Assembly: GCA_903851035.1 (NCBI GenBank)
Contig: CAINND010000055.1
Span: 1-34,467, forward strand
DNA: 34,467 nucleotides
Source of the DNA: an uncultured Acidobacteriota bacterium
Lineage (GTDB): Bacteria; Acidobacteriota; Terriglobia; Terriglobales; Acidobacteriaceae
Direction: 5' to 3'
In this document: positions 1 through 8,489 of the stretch, piece after piece
How positions within the stretch are numbered: position 1 is the first letter of the stretch
Layout of the letters: every line of letters starts with the position of its first letter
Translations under genes and position numbers: made by a program
The notes under the pieces: model-generated
The model's database searches: none
Seen by the model: the letters and a program-made list of their open reading frames with translations, nothing else
What the model was told of the DNA's origin: nothing

Positions 1-88
1 CAACGGCGGAGTGTTGCCGAGTGTGAAGAAGCCTGTGGTACCGGCCAACAAGTCCACGATGCAGCTGGCACCGAAGTCAAAGAAGTAA
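1..88 (+). CDS. C-terminal end of an unidentified protein (partial)
   Basis: Reading from base 2, an open frame runs to a TAA at 86-88 and encodes about 28 residues rich in Lys, Pro and Val, ending in APKSKK. The start lies outside the window, so the family cannot be named. Coding is supported only by the open frame and by the strong intrinsic terminator about 55 bp downstream on the same strand. The basic, proline-rich end resembles the tail of a secreted or surface protein, but this is a guess. Confidence 0.45.
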   Translation, partial: NGGVLPSVKKPVVPANKSTMQLAPKSKK

Positions 89-142
89 GCCAGAGGCCGG
101 GGGACGGCAAACACCGGCCCACTGGCCAAGGCTGAATATCCG

Positions 143-174
143 GCCCTGTCGAGAACTTCTCGACAGGGCTTTTT
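143..174 (+). terminator. Rho-independent terminator
   Basis: A perfect 12-bp stem (GCCCTGTCGAGA at 143-154 pairing with 158-169), a 3-nt loop and a run of five T at 170-174. It ends the transcript of the partial gene at the left edge. The minus-strand side lacks a T-run, so it probably works mainly for the plus strand. Confidence 0.9.
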
Positions 175-309
175 CGTGTCTGCAAATTGGAGCGGGACAC
201 AAGATGGCAGGTGATATTCGGCGATGATTGTTCGTTAGCTCTGCGGAAGTCCCATATAGGTAAGTGCTATGAGAGGGAGCAGATGAAGTGAGACTGCGAT
301 GAAGTTGAT

Positions 310-1065
310 TTACTTGTTTGAGGTAGCAGCCTGTGATTTTCCGTGAGTGGCATGCGGCTGTTTATTGCCAGCGAGTTTGGCATGCGCAGCAGATGACGGT
401 GGTGCTCCAAACCTGTCACCGTTGGTGGCCGTCTTGCGCTTAGCATGCTGCGTGGTATGAGCGTGTGATGCATTTGGAGAATGTTTTGATTTTGCGAACG
501 ACGGCTTGTTAATAGGAGAGGACAATCCGCCACGGGGAGGCGCAGCGATATCCGCCGTCCTGGCGCGTGGAGGCAGAGAAGCAGAATTCGCCGAGGGCGA
601 TACATTGTGGTTGTTCAGCGCGGAGGGTCGCGGAGTGTATGTGAAATCCTTGTGTGCCGTAGCCGGGCTGTTGAGCTGGGGTGATATCCGAGCCGAGTCC
701 AGTGGACGGATGTTGCTCGACGGGTGATTCGGATTAGGCAAAGGGCCCTGCACTCGCGCCGGAGCAAATGAGGATGCAGGCTTTGGTGCGGGACGCGAAA
801 ACAAAGGATCGGGAGTTGGCTGAGCCGTGTATGTGGACGAGACATCAGCCTGCACTTCCGTGACAGGCGAGGCGTTGATGGTCCCGGGAGTGCTTACATT
901 GATCGCCGCAGGCAACTGCTCCACATGCTTGGCCGCATCTTCCGGAATCTTCTGCGATACGGCATCCTGCGCAAAGGCGCTACCGCCGAGAGCAAATACG
1001 GCGACGCCTGTGGCAATCATCAGGCGGCAGGCAAGGCCAGGAACGGCATGGAGAGTGCTGGGCAT
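310..1065 (-). CDS. Secreted Pro/Ala/Ser-rich protein of unknown function, last gene of the polysaccharide operon
   Basis: About 251 residues. The ATG at 1065 is preferred because it directly precedes a signal peptide: a short n-region, a hydrophobic stretch at about residues 14-30 (LMIATGVAVFALGGSAFA) and an AFA-Q cleavage site. A longer frame from 1116 would overlap the upstream gene. The mature part is low-complexity, rich in Pro, Ala, Ser, Asn and His, with a basic C-terminus (KRK, HGKSQ) and no recognisable domain. It starts 10 nt after the stop of the upstream glycosyltransferase, so it is probably co-transcribed with the exopolysaccharide genes. It could be a periplasmic or surface-associated, perhaps polymer-binding, protein. 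That role is inferred from context only. Confidence 0.6.
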   Translation of the reverse strand: MPSTLHAVPGLACRLMIATGVAVFALGGSAFAQDAVSQKIPEDAAKHVEQLPAAINVSTPGTINASPVTEVQADVSSTYTAQPTPDPLFSRPAPKPASSFAPARVQGPLPNPNHPSSNIRPLDSARISPQLNSPATAHKDFTYTPRPSALNNHNVSPSANSASLPPRARTADIAAPPRGGLSSPINKPSFAKSKHSPNASHAHTTQHAKRKTATNGDRFGAPPSSAAHAKLAGNKQPHATHGKSQAATSNK

Positions 1066-1075
1066 CGTATCTAAC

Positions 1076-1939
1076 CTACAGTGTACCGCTGCCAGTGTCG
1101 GCATCGCGAATGGCAAGCTCTCTTGTTTTTAGAACGATCATGTACTCGTAGAAGGATTGCAGGCGTGCGTAGGTATATCCGGCGCGACCGTCGAGAAAGC
1201 CGCGGCGGGCAATATAGAGGTAGAGAAATTTAATCAGTGGGCGCGCGGGCAGGCGGTAAAAAAGTTCCTTCTGGTGGAATCGACGCTCGTGAAAATCGCG
1301 GGAGAAGAGGGCCTTGGCAAGGCTGAACTCTGTGTGCGAGGCGCGATTGGCGACGATCTGGCGTGCCTCCAAAGTGCTGTAGGAGTTGTGACGGCTGAGC
1401 CAGTGTTCCATGCCCTTGCTGAAGGGGTAGTGGTCTAGGTATCCGTCGAGCTGCGCGGTGGGACCATTGGGAATGGAGACAGGATTAATCAGCCGCTCGT
1501 AGCGCATTTTCTCCGGACGGAAGAGGCGCAGATAAAACGGAGAGGTCTGCACGTGGCGCAGCCAGGTGCCAAGGAAGAAATCGCGGCGCTGGACACGGAA
1601 GGCGACGGTGTCTCCGGGAGATTCGACGGCGCGGCGCATGGACTCCACCAGTTCCGGCGTGGGGCGCTCGTCGGCATCCAGATGCAGGACCCAAGGGTAT
1701 TTGAAGGGAATATTATGCAGCGCCCAGTTCTTGTGAGCAGCTTCATCGCCGCCAAAGATGGGTAGTCCGGGCGCGTAGGAGTGGACAACGACATTCGCGC
1801 CGAAGTTATGCGCCATTTGGATTGTCGCATCGGTGCTGCCAGAATCGTAGACATGTACGTCGTCGCACCAGGCCACGGACTGGAGGCAGCCGGGCAAGTC
1901 TTGCGCCTCGTTCTTCGTGGGTATGAGGATGGAGATCAT
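1076..1939 (-). CDS. Family 2 glycosyltransferase, WaaE/KdtX-like
   Basis: A 287-residue GT2 enzyme predicted to add a sugar from a nucleotide-sugar donor to a lipid-linked glycan on the cytoplasmic face of the membrane. The GT-A core shows ISILIPTKNE at residues 2-11, YDSGSTD at 31-37 and the metal-binding LDADE at 87-91. The C-terminal YIARRGFLDG segment is typical of the beta-1,4-glucosyltransferase (WaaE/KdtX) branch. The ATG at 1939 is chosen because the GT2 fold begins there; the upstream extension reads through the preceding gene's end. It starts 8 nt after the methyltransferase stop, consistent with one operon. The donor and linkage cannot be read from the sequence. Confidence 0.88.
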   Translation of the reverse strand: MISILIPTKNEAQDLPGCLQSVAWCDDVHVYDSGSTDATIQMAHNFGANVVVHSYAPGLPIFGGDEAAHKNWALHNIPFKYPWVLHLDADERPTPELVESMRRAVESPGDTVAFRVQRRDFFLGTWLRHVQTSPFYLRLFRPEKMRYERLINPVSIPNGPTAQLDGYLDHYPFSKGMEHWLSRHNSYSTLEARQIVANRASHTEFSLAKALFSRDFHERRFHQKELFYRLPARPLIKFLYLYIARRGFLDGRAGYTYARLQSFYEYMIVLKTRELAIRDADTGSGTL

Positions 1940-1947
1940 CGGCGAAC

Positions 1948-2598
1948 CTATTTCTTTTCCACGGCAACCAGCAGTGAGCAGGCAAATGGGGGAATGCGCC
2001 CAACGCGCCGTGATTTGTAGACGCGGAAGCCGCACTCCTCCAGCAGCGCATGCAAGGTGCGTTGTGAGAAAAACTTGATGTGGCCGAAGTCGCGCATCGG
2101 ATGCCAGTGATCGTCGAACTTATTGGTCAGTGCCAGCGCAAGGTTCTTCAGGTAGCCGTGATAGGGCGTGCTGAGAATGAAGAGCCCGCCGGGACGCAGA
2201 GCCTGCCAAGCGCTGTTCAACAGTATGCGCGGCAGCAACAGGTGCTCAATTACCTCAAGCGATACCACAGCGTCATAGTGTCCGGTGTGTTCCGCGGGCA
2301 GGGGATTGGCCAGGTCATGCTGAAAGAAATTCACTCCGGGAGCGGCCTTGCGGGCGATGGTCAAGCCACTGGCGCTGGCGTCACAGCCCTGCACGGCATA
2401 GCCTTTTGCGGCCAGCATGGCGGTGACGGAGCCGTTGCCGCAGCCGAGGTCGAGCACGGAGCGAGCACCCTTTGACACCAGCCACTGGAATGTAGTCGGC
2501 AGCAGATAGCGGTGTGATTCTGTGTTGCCGGACTCATCCCACTCAAACTCTGTGGCGGCGATGGATTTAGCTTCGTCGGTATGGGCACGTGTGACCAT
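1948..2598 (-). CDS. Class I SAM-dependent methyltransferase
   Basis: A 216-residue methyltransferase (Methyltransf_11/23 type). Motif I, VLDLGCGNG, lies at residues 48-56, followed by an acidic residue ending the second strand (GCDAS). Then come SLEVIEH and the LRPGG post-motif seen in many polysaccharide- and UbiG-like methyltransferases. The ATG at 2598 has a GGAGAG ribosome-binding site about 6 nt upstream and lies 1 nt after the stop of the acetyltransferase gene. Its place among glycosyltransferases suggests O-methylation of a sugar in the exopolysaccharide repeat or capping of a glycan. The substrate is not determined, and a role in lipid or quinone methylation is less likely given the operon. 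Confidence 0.85.
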   Translation of the reverse strand: MVTRAHTDEAKSIAATEFEWDESGNTESHRYLLPTTFQWLVSKGARSVLDLGCGNGSVTAMLAAKGYAVQGCDASASGLTIARKAAPGVNFFQHDLANPLPAEHTGHYDAVVSLEVIEHLLLPRILLNSAWQALRPGGLFILSTPYHGYLKNLALALTNKFDDHWHPMRDFGHIKFFSQRTLHALLEECGFRVYKSRRVGRIPPFACSLLVAVEKK

Positions 2599-2599
2599 G

Positions 2600-3148
2600 C
2601 TAGCTCTCCCTTCGTGTGCGCTGCTTGATCTTGCGGGCCGGAACACCGGCATAAACAGTCCAAGGTTCCAGGTCGCGCGTGGCCACTGAACCGAGCGCCA
2701 GCACCGCTCCGGGGCCGACGCGAAGTCCGGATTGCACGGTGGCACGTGCACAGATCCAGGCTTCTTCTCCAATGTAAATTTCTGCCGAGGTCAATGCGAA
2801 GTCGAGGTCTTCATAGTTATGGGTGGCACCACAGAGATAAGCCTCCTGCGAGATGGTGGAGTGCGATCCCAGGTAAATCCGGCTTGGATTGTAGATGATG
2901 GCACCATCGGCCACGGCGACCACCTCGCCACAGGTCAGGTTCCACGGCGCCCATATGCGCGCGCCGGGATATATGTGACAGTTGCTGCCAATACTGGCGC
3001 CGAAGAGGCGCAGCAGCATGCGCCGCCAGGCATGCAAAGGTCGCGGCGAGGGGCGGAAGAGCAGCGTCCAGACGATGCCCCACAACTGGCGGCGCAGACG
3101 GTCGGCGATCGGAAATGCAGGGCGCAGATAGGGATCAGGGGCGCTCAT
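2600..3148 (-). CDS. WcaF-like sugar O-acetyltransferase (left-handed beta-helix)
   Basis: A 182-residue acyltransferase of the hexapeptide-repeat superfamily, closest in layout to the colanic-acid acetyltransferase WcaF. A basic N-terminal segment with tryptophans (residues about 15-45) precedes imperfect hexapeptide turns from about residue 50 to 165. The putative catalytic histidine is in CGATHNYED at about residue 110, and the C-terminal loop reads VYAGVPARKI, the usual end of the helix. The start is fixed by an ATGA overlap with the upstream glycosyltransferase stop. It probably transfers acetyl from acetyl-CoA onto a sugar of the repeat unit in the cytoplasm. The acceptor is unknown. 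Confidence 0.85.
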   Translation of the reverse strand: MSAPDPYLRPAFPIADRLRRQLWGIVWTLLFRPSPRPLHAWRRMLLRLFGASIGSNCHIYPGARIWAPWNLTCGEVVAVADGAIIYNPSRIYLGSHSTISQEAYLCGATHNYEDLDFALTSAEIYIGEEAWICARATVQSGLRVGPGAVLALGSVATRDLEPWTVYAGVPARKIKQRTRRES

Positions 3149-4332
3149 AACGTTACCTCCCGCGAGTTGCCACCGGCCCGCTGGACGACATCATGCAAAG
3201 TGGATAGCAGGTTGACGGCAGCGTTGTGCACCTCAAAATTCTGCCAGAAACAACGCTCGGTGTTGGTACGCATTGTGGCCCGCGCCTCCGGAGTCATCTG
3301 TTGCCACTGGCGCAGCAACTGGCAGGCACCGGCCATGTCATCGTTGGCAACAATGCCGGCTCCATCGCGCTGCACTTCATGCCAGATGTTTACTTTATTT
3401 GAGATGAGCGCCGGCACGCCGCAGGCAAGAGCCTCGGCAACGACGATGCCGAAGTTCTCCTGATGAGAGGGCAGCACAAATATCTCAGAGGCGTAGATTG
3501 CACCCCATTTGGTGTTGCCGCGAACCATGCCCGCCCAAGTGATACGGTCGCCGATGCCGAGCTCGTCGGCCATCTTTTGCAGACGAGGCTGCAAGCCTAC
3601 CTGGTCCGGGCCGCAGAGCAGAAGGTGCCAGTCGGGATCGGCGGCAAGTTCGCGGGCGAAGGCCTGGATGAGAAGATCGCAGCCTTTCTTCTGATGGATG
3701 CGGCTAAGAAAGAGCGCGATGCGTTTGCCACGCAGATGGGGGAACTGCGCGAAGAACTCCTGACGTACGGATTCCGGCTCCACATGCGGGGCGCTGGTTC
3801 CGTAGCCGACGACGATTTCCTTCGCGCGGTAGAGCGGGAAAGACTTGCGGGCCAGCAAGCGCTCCTGTTCGCAGGTAAACAACACGGCTCCGGCATCGCG
3901 AAGGACGCGATACTCTGCCCAAGGCCAGTAAATCAACTTTTTCAGATGTTTGAGCGGATACGCTTCCTTGAACCAGGGATCAAGCATGCCATGGGTGTAC
4001 ACAACGTAGGGAAGCGAGGTGTCATGCAGCACGCGCCAGCTTCCAAAACTGTGATACTGCCACAGACCGTTGATGATAGCCACATCGTAGCGATGATGAT
4101 TCTCGCGGAGCCACTCCACGAGTTTTGGATTGTAGCGGTAGGTCAGCTTGCCGCGCCCGACGGCGTGTACCCGCAAGGGAAAGTTCTTGACGAACTCCTC
4201 AGAGGGGTCGTCGAGGCTGAGGATCTCAATATCCTGATTGAATCGTCTATTGGCGCGCGCCAGTTGCTGGATGCCCTCAATGGGACCGCCGCCGGCCGGA
4301 TTGACGCTGGCGATGATGTGCAGGATTTTCAT
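3145..4332 (-). CDS. Family 4 glycosyltransferase (GT-B fold)
   Basis: A 395-residue GT4 enzyme starting MKILHIIASVNPAGGGPIEG, the glycine-rich acceptor-side loop of the family. The C-terminal donor domain shows FLSRIHQKKGCDLL from residue 208 and the nucleotide-sugar E-x7-E region (ENFGIVVAEALACGVP, from about residue 292). The ATG at 4332 is chosen because the fold begins there, with GGAG about 10 nt upstream. It lies 1 nt after the stop of the preceding glycosyltransferase. Its C-terminal stop overlaps the next start as ATGA. It probably adds one sugar to the undecaprenyl-linked repeat unit. The sugar donor cannot be named. Confidence 0.9.
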   Translation of the reverse strand: MKILHIIASVNPAGGGPIEGIQQLARANRRFNQDIEILSLDDPSEEFVKNFPLRVHAVGRGKLTYRYNPKLVEWLRENHHRYDVAIINGLWQYHSFGSWRVLHDTSLPYVVYTHGMLDPWFKEAYPLKHLKKLIYWPWAEYRVLRDAGAVLFTCEQERLLARKSFPLYRAKEIVVGYGTSAPHVEPESVRQEFFAQFPHLRGKRIALFLSRIHQKKGCDLLIQAFARELAADPDWHLLLCGPDQVGLQPRLQKMADELGIGDRITWAGMVRGNTKWGAIYASEIFVLPSHQENFGIVVAEALACGVPALISNKVNIWHEVQRDGAGIVANDDMAGACQLLRQWQQMTPEARATMRTNTERCFWQNFEVHNAAVNLLSTLHDVVQRAGGNSREVTL

Positions 4333-4333
4333 C

Positions 4334-5425
4334 TCAGGCGGTCTCCATGCCGAGCTGGCGCCGTAGTGTGGAGGCATTGTTCAGCACGGTTTGCGCCCAG
4401 CGCTGGGGGGTGAATTGCAGCGAAAGCAAGAAGCTGGCATCGCCCATCTTGCGCAGACCGGTTTCATTCTGACTGCTAAGGCGCATCATGGCTTCGGTCA
4501 GTTCAATTGTGCTGCCCGGGTTCATCACATATCCATTGTAGCCATTGCGGACAAGATGAATGGCCCCGCCGCATGCCGATGTGCAGATGATGGGCAGTCC
4601 GGCGGAGGCCGCCTCATGCAGCACAACGCCCCAGTGCTCAACGCGGCTTGGCAGTAACAGGCATCCGGCGCCCAGCATGGTGGACGGAAGCTGCGGGGGC
4701 TGTACAAAGCCAATCATCTCCACTCCGGCGACACCCACCAGAAGATGGCGCAGAGGGCCATCCCCGGCGATGAGCAGCGGCCATGGCGCAGGGCTTTGTG
4801 CTCGATATGCCAGATAGGCTTCACGGAGAACGTCTATGGCTTTATCTGAGTTCTTGTTGGCGTCCAACCGGCCGACGTAAAGGAAGCTGCGCGGCACAGG
4901 TTGTTGATGGCGTTGCGCGAGGGTGGCGGCAAAGGCAGCGTGATCACAACTGAAGAGTCCACGCCAGGTGCGTTCGGGAGAAAAGCCCAGCCTCCGCACC
5001 AGTTTTGCCTGATGGTCGCCGGGCACAAAAGCCGCATCAAAAAGGCGCTGCACAAAGAATGGGGATGTAATGACTCCGAGCCACTGTCGAGCTGAACCGA
5101 CCCAGGGATTATCCGTGCAGCAGACGCGCAGGGTGTGCCCACGAAGAGCACGGCAAATCTCGCGGTAAGCAGGCACATGCCAGCTTGCCACCAGCATGAC
5201 ATCGGGGCGGAAGTCACGCAGACGGGGAAGCAACTCGGCGGCATCGGGCAATTCAGGATAGCGGTAAGCGTGCGGAATCCAGGCAAATTGCTCATCGGCA
5301 TAGGGCGCGTCTGGACTGGATGCCTGGTAGCTGACGAAAAGCTCCGTGCCTTCGACGGCGGCCAGCGCGCGCAGGCAGCTATCAAGATAGCCGGAGAGCT
5401 TCGTCCACAGTACGGCCACCCTCAT
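4334..5425 (-). CDS. Glycosyltransferase, GT4/GT1-type
   Basis: A 363-residue GT-B glycosyltransferase. The N-terminal half (MRVAVLWTKLSGYLDSCLRAL) is divergent. The C-terminal half is typical: FLYVGRLDANKNSDKAI near residue 181, LLIAGDGPLRH near 217, and SRVEHWGVVLHEAASAGLP near 270, which holds the donor-binding E-x7-E pair. The start overlaps the upstream GT2 stop as ATGA, so its position is well fixed. It belongs to the exopolysaccharide operon and probably adds a sugar to the growing lipid-linked repeat in the cytoplasm. Specificity is unknown. Confidence 0.87.
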   Translation of the reverse strand: MRVAVLWTKLSGYLDSCLRALAAVEGTELFVSYQASSPDAPYADEQFAWIPHAYRYPELPDAAELLPRLRDFRPDVMLVASWHVPAYREICRALRGHTLRVCCTDNPWVGSARQWLGVITSPFFVQRLFDAAFVPGDHQAKLVRRLGFSPERTWRGLFSCDHAAFAATLAQRHQQPVPRSFLYVGRLDANKNSDKAIDVLREAYLAYRAQSPAPWPLLIAGDGPLRHLLVGVAGVEMIGFVQPPQLPSTMLGAGCLLLPSRVEHWGVVLHEAASAGLPIICTSACGGAIHLVRNGYNGYVMNPGSTIELTEAMMRLSSQNETGLRKMGDASFLLSLQFTPQRWAQTVLNNASTLRRQLGMETA

Positions 5426-6231
5426 AACTCAATCCTTCCGTGCTCGCCTGCAATACGGCGATAGAACTGGAGCAGGCTGCGTGCAGGATGCGAAGTCAGT
5501 CGAAGGCCGCGATAGAGGGCATCCAGCACGGCATCCGTGGAGCGATGATCGCGTCCGGTGATCTTGTGGAATAGACGCTGCTCGTCACGACGATAGCGCT
5601 CAATTAAGCGTCCGGAGCCGGAGATGCCGCCGGGATGCAGGGTGAAGATGGCCCAGAAGGAATTTTCGACGTGGAAGCGCATGCCGGCCAAAGCCATATC
5701 CACCATCAGCTCGCCATCCCAGCAGGTGCGATTCTCCGCATTAAAGCCGCCGGCGTCCAGAAAAGCCTGACGGCGGAAGAACGTGGATTGCTGCAACAGA
5801 GTAGCGGCTCCGTGCGCGCGGCGCGCCAGGCTGAACTGATCGCTGTATCCCCGGCGCAGGATTGCACCATGCTGATCCACTAGGTAGGAGTGACCGCTGA
5901 CGACATCGGCAACGGGATGCCGCTGAAAGGCGTCCACCGCCTGGCGCAGTGCGCCGGGCAGAAAAGCATCGTCGGCGTTGATGTAGCCGAAGACATCCCC
6001 GGTGGCGGCGGCAAAGCCCTTGTTGAGTCCGTCGGCGGGGCCATTATCCTTCTCAAGGATGGCTTTGATGCGCGTACCCTGAGCGGCGATGAGTTCGCGG
6101 CTGCCGTCGGTGGAGCCGGGATCGACAATGATGTATTCCACGTCAGGATGATCCTGTGTGAGCACCGAGCGCATGGCCCGCTGGAGGAATTCCGCCTGAT
6201 TGAAGGAGATGGTGACGATGGAAACTTTCAT
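5422..6231 (-). CDS. Family 2 glycosyltransferase
   Basis: A 269-residue GT2 enzyme. The N-terminal GT-A domain reads MKVSIVTISFNQAEFL, with DPGSTDGS at residues 37-44, KDNGPADGLNKG near 61 and the metal-binding NADD at 85-88. This pattern is common in WfgS/WcaA-type polysaccharide glycosyltransferases. The start is fixed at 6231 by an ATGA overlap with a 37-codon ORF upstream, and the stop overlaps the next gene as ATGA. It probably adds a sugar in the cytoplasm to the lipid-linked repeat. Donor and linkage are not determined. Confidence 0.9.
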   Translation of the reverse strand: MKVSIVTISFNQAEFLQRAMRSVLTQDHPDVEYIIVDPGSTDGSRELIAAQGTRIKAILEKDNGPADGLNKGFAAATGDVFGYINADDAFLPGALRQAVDAFQRHPVADVVSGHSYLVDQHGAILRRGYSDQFSLARRAHGAATLLQQSTFFRRQAFLDAGGFNAENRTCWDGELMVDMALAGMRFHVENSFWAIFTLHPGGISGSGRLIERYRRDEQRLFHKITGRDHRSTDAVLDALYRGLRLTSHPARSLLQFYRRIAGEHGRIEL

Positions 6232-6341
6232 CGCAGCGAACTTAATCCTCCAAATCTGGAAACATTTATGAACTCATCCGGAGACGGGGCGTATTGCGCC
6301 ACGCACAAAAGCGAGTGGAAGTTATACAGTCGCGGAGTCAT
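6228..6341 (-). CDS. Predicted 37-aa small protein within the polysaccharide operon
   Basis: A short frame encodes [12 protein letters not shown]...RFGGLSSLR. Its ATG (6341-6339) overlaps the TGA of the Wzy gene as ATGA. Its own TGA (6230-6228) overlaps the ATG of the following GT2 gene as ATGA. A GGAAGG sequence lies 4 nt upstream of the ATG. Without this ORF, the 106-nt gap would be the largest break in an otherwise tightly overlapping gene run. No family is recognised, and there is no transmembrane segment or signal peptide. It could be a real microprotein, or a short frame retained only to couple translation of wzy to the glycosyltransferase. Expression is unproven. Confidence 0.5.
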   Translation of the reverse strand: MTPRLYNFHSLLCVAQYAPSPDEFINVSRFGGLSSLR

Positions 6342-7612
6342 CGAGCCTTCCGGAGCGTTTGCCGGCTTAACTGCGCGAACAGAATAATGCCGACCATGAG
6401 ATAGGTGGTCATAAAGCGGCGCTCGGCTCCATAGGGAGAAAACAGCAGGTCCCACATCAGACTGAAGCCCATGAGCGAGAAAACCGGCAAAATCGGTTCC
6501 TCACCCGTGGCGCGAATCAATGTAGATGCCGTCAGTTTGAGAACCCAAATCCAAAAAACAGCGCCGAGAATACCCGCCTCTACCCATGCACCCAGAATAT
6601 GCGAGTGCGTGGGGATCAAGTCGCTAGTGCTCTGCGGATCGCGCTTAAATCCGAGTTCCGCCTTGCGCTCGGCAAGAATAGCTGCGTATTGCGGATCCCG
6701 CGGCCAGGAGCCATGGCCGAGAATGGGCGAATCAAGGATGGCAGCGCCGGAGGCCAGAATTTCACTTCGTCCGCCCAGGATGAGATTTGCACCACCACCA
6801 CCCTGCGCAGCCAGCTTCATCTGGGCCTGCCTGCCGAGCCATCCGTTATCGGCCGCATACACATAAAACTGCTCGAATCCCAGGATGCTGAATATGACCA
6901 CGCAGGCCAGCGCGAGCATCTGTGTTTTCTTTATTCGCCGGGCTTTGACACGAAGATACATCAACGCATAGGAGTGCACTGCGGCCATCAGGCAAAGCAG
7001 TCCCAGACTGCGCAGGTTCATGAAGAGATTGACGAACGACATGAAGGCCAACGCCAGTGGACCCAACGGGCGGCGTGTGTTCGACATCCAGGTGGCCAGC
7101 AGCACAACGCTAAGTGTGACGGGCAGAGCGAGTCCGAACTTCCAGGGTTCGGCTACCTGGTAGGGGGTCGGCGTAAAGATGCAGGCCAGCGCTCCGCCAA
7201 TGGATGCACCAACGCCATAGATGACGAAGCGGCGGATGGAATTGCCAATCAGCATCCAGATGGTGGCGAAGTGCGCCACGGTGAAGATGATCTTGCTCCA
7301 GCCGCGCATGTAGTCGGAGGCAACAGACTCGCGAACGAGGTCGGTGACAACCTGCGAGCCGAACCAGGCCAGACCAAGCATCAGGATGAGGAAAACCTGC
7401 TTCTGCTTCAAGAGGCGCAACCGGCGCGCCAGCAAAACAGGCAGCGCGGCAAGCAGCATCAAGTCCGTGCCAAAAAGCACGCCGATGGACTGAATGCGCA
7501 CAAACTGCATGATTGGAACCAGCAGTATGAAGATATCCAAGCAGACATTTGCAAAACCGTACGATCCGCTGGCGGGCGAATCTGGAAACGTTTGTGGGCG
7601 CCGGAAGGTCAT
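6338..7612 (-). CDS. O-antigen/exopolysaccharide polymerase (Wzy-like)
   Basis: A 424-residue polytopic membrane protein with about 10-11 hydrophobic segments, for example [14 protein letters not shown] near residue 28. A large periplasmic loop at about residues 245-345 contains [10 protein letters not shown] and [13 protein letters not shown]. The H-x-H-x5-W-x-E-x-G pattern is typical of O-antigen ligase/polymerase (Wzy_C) proteins. It is predicted to polymerise repeat units on the periplasmic side. The operon carries a flippase and a Wzc/Wza pair, so polymerase is more likely than O-antigen ligase, though sequence alone does not separate them. The start at 7612 overlaps the upstream acetyltransferase stop as ATGA. 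Confidence 0.83.
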   Translation of the reverse strand: MTFRRPQTFPDSPASGSYGFANVCLDIFILLVPIMQFVRIQSIGVLFGTDLMLLAALPVLLARRLRLLKQKQVFLILMLGLAWFGSQVVTDLVRESVASDYMRGWSKIIFTVAHFATIWMLIGNSIRRFVIYGVGASIGGALACIFTPTPYQVAEPWKFGLALPVTLSVVLLATWMSNTRRPLGPLALAFMSFVNLFMNLRSLGLLCLMAAVHSYALMYLRVKARRIKKTQMLALACVVIFSILGFEQFYVYAADNGWLGRQAQMKLAAQGGGGANLILGGRSEILASGAAILDSPILGHGSWPRDPQYAAILAERKAELGFKRDPQSTSDLIPTHSHILGAWVEAGILGAVFWIWVLKLTASTLIRATGEEPILPVFSLMGFSLMWDLLFSPYGAERRFMTTYLMVGIILFAQLSRQTLRKAR

Positions 7613-8343
7613 TGTGTTTCTCCCGCCCCACTCCCGGCATCACCAAAATTTCTGCGCAACGCGGCGATATCGCAAAAGAGTGCAGCGTTGGCGCGCAGCC
7701 ATTCCTCGGAACGATTCCACCATGCAAAGCGCAGCAGCCAGGTGATGTCTTCCTCTGCATAGCGCATGCGAATCAGACGTGCGGGAACGCCTCCAACTAC
7801 CGCGTAATCCGGAACGTCTCGCACCACCACCGCGCCGGCACCCACGATGGCGCCGTGGCCGATGCGGACACCGCCGGCAATCATCGCTCCGGCACCGATC
7901 CAGACATCGTTGCCGATGATCGTAGTGGTGTTCTCCTCAAAGAGCTCGCGATTGGCAAAGGTGGTACCGCACTGCCGCACGGTGGAAAAGAAAACCGGGC
8001 TGGTGCTGACGAAACCTCGCGAAGGGTGACTGGAAAGTCCGATGCGGCAATCGGGGCCGATGGAGCAGAAGCGCCCGATTTGGCAGCCACTGACCTGGGT
8101 GTTGCGGGCTACATAGCTGAAGCCGCCGATGGTGGAAGCGTAAATCTCAGCATGCTCGCAGACCTGCACCCAGGGCTCACACTTGCAGAGCAGTACGCGC
8201 GCCATGTATCCCTGGCGATAGTTACTGAAGTGCCGATGGTTGCTGGCGGCGTTCGCCAAATACTGCATGTAGATGGTCAGAGGGTTCTTGGCGCACGCCA
8301 TCAAAGCTCGCGGAATCATCGCCAGTGCGTTGCTAATGTTCAT
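7609..8343 (-). CDS. Hexapeptide acetyltransferase, CatB/Vat-like
   Basis: A 244-residue left-handed beta-helix acyltransferase. Hexapeptide turns run from about residue 66 ([20 protein letters not shown]) to about 190 and are interrupted by a loop holding the likely catalytic histidine ([10 protein letters not shown]). The last coils read [18 protein letters not shown] and [19 protein letters not shown], the signature of the xenobiotic/sugar acetyltransferase branch. A tryptophan-rich C-terminal tail follows ([15 protein letters not shown]). The start overlaps the stop of a 49-codon ORF as ATGA, and the stop overlaps wzy. It probably O- or N-acetylates a sugar of the exopolysaccharide. An antibiotic-resistance role is unlikely in this setting. 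Confidence 0.85.
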   Translation of the reverse strand: MNISNALAMIPRALMACAKNPLTIYMQYLANAASNHRHFSNYRQGYMARVLLCKCEPWVQVCEHAEIYASTIGGFSYVARNTQVSGCQIGRFCSIGPDCRIGLSSHPSRGFVSTSPVFFSTVRQCGTTFANRELFEENTTTIIGNDVWIGAGAMIAGGVRIGHGAIVGAGAVVVRDVPDYAVVGGVPARLIRMRYAEEDITWLLRFAWWNRSEEWLRANAALFCDIAALRRNFGDAGSGAGETQ

Positions 8344-8489
8344 CGCGTACCCCCTTTGTGAAATCCAGCCAACGACATCAGCTCGCGTAGATTATTCTGC
8401 ACGCAATCGCTAAGAGTGTGGAAATACCACATCCGACGGATGATGGTATCGGCCAGCATCTTCTTTTCAAAAGGGGATGCGCTACTCAT
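8340..8489 (-). CDS. Predicted 49-aa small protein within the polysaccharide operon
   Basis: A 49-codon frame begins [14 protein letters not shown] and ends [12 protein letters not shown]. Its ATG (8489-8487) lies inside the last codons of the flippase gene (8-nt overlap) and is preceded by AGGAAG with 6 nt spacing, a good ribosome-binding site. Its TGA (8342-8340) overlaps the ATG of the acetyltransferase as ATGA. The frame thus fills the whole 138-nt gap between the two genes. The product is predicted to be a soluble, mostly helical peptide with no signal or membrane segment and no family I recognise. It may be a microprotein regulating the export machinery, or a coupling leader for the acetyltransferase. 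Confidence 0.6.
   Translation of the reverse strand: MSSASPFEKKMLADTIIRRMWYFHTLSDCVQNNLRELMSLAGFHKGGTR

Noticed and set aside
6599-7762. 387-codon open frame on the plus strand
   Set aside because: It is antisense to the Wzy gene and the acetyltransferase end. It has no domain and no ribosome-binding site.
8340-8489. A frameshifted remnant of a larger gene instead of a small gene
   Set aside because: The frame has its own ribosome-binding site and exact overlaps with both neighbours, and neither neighbour is truncated. A remnant cannot be fully excluded without relatives.
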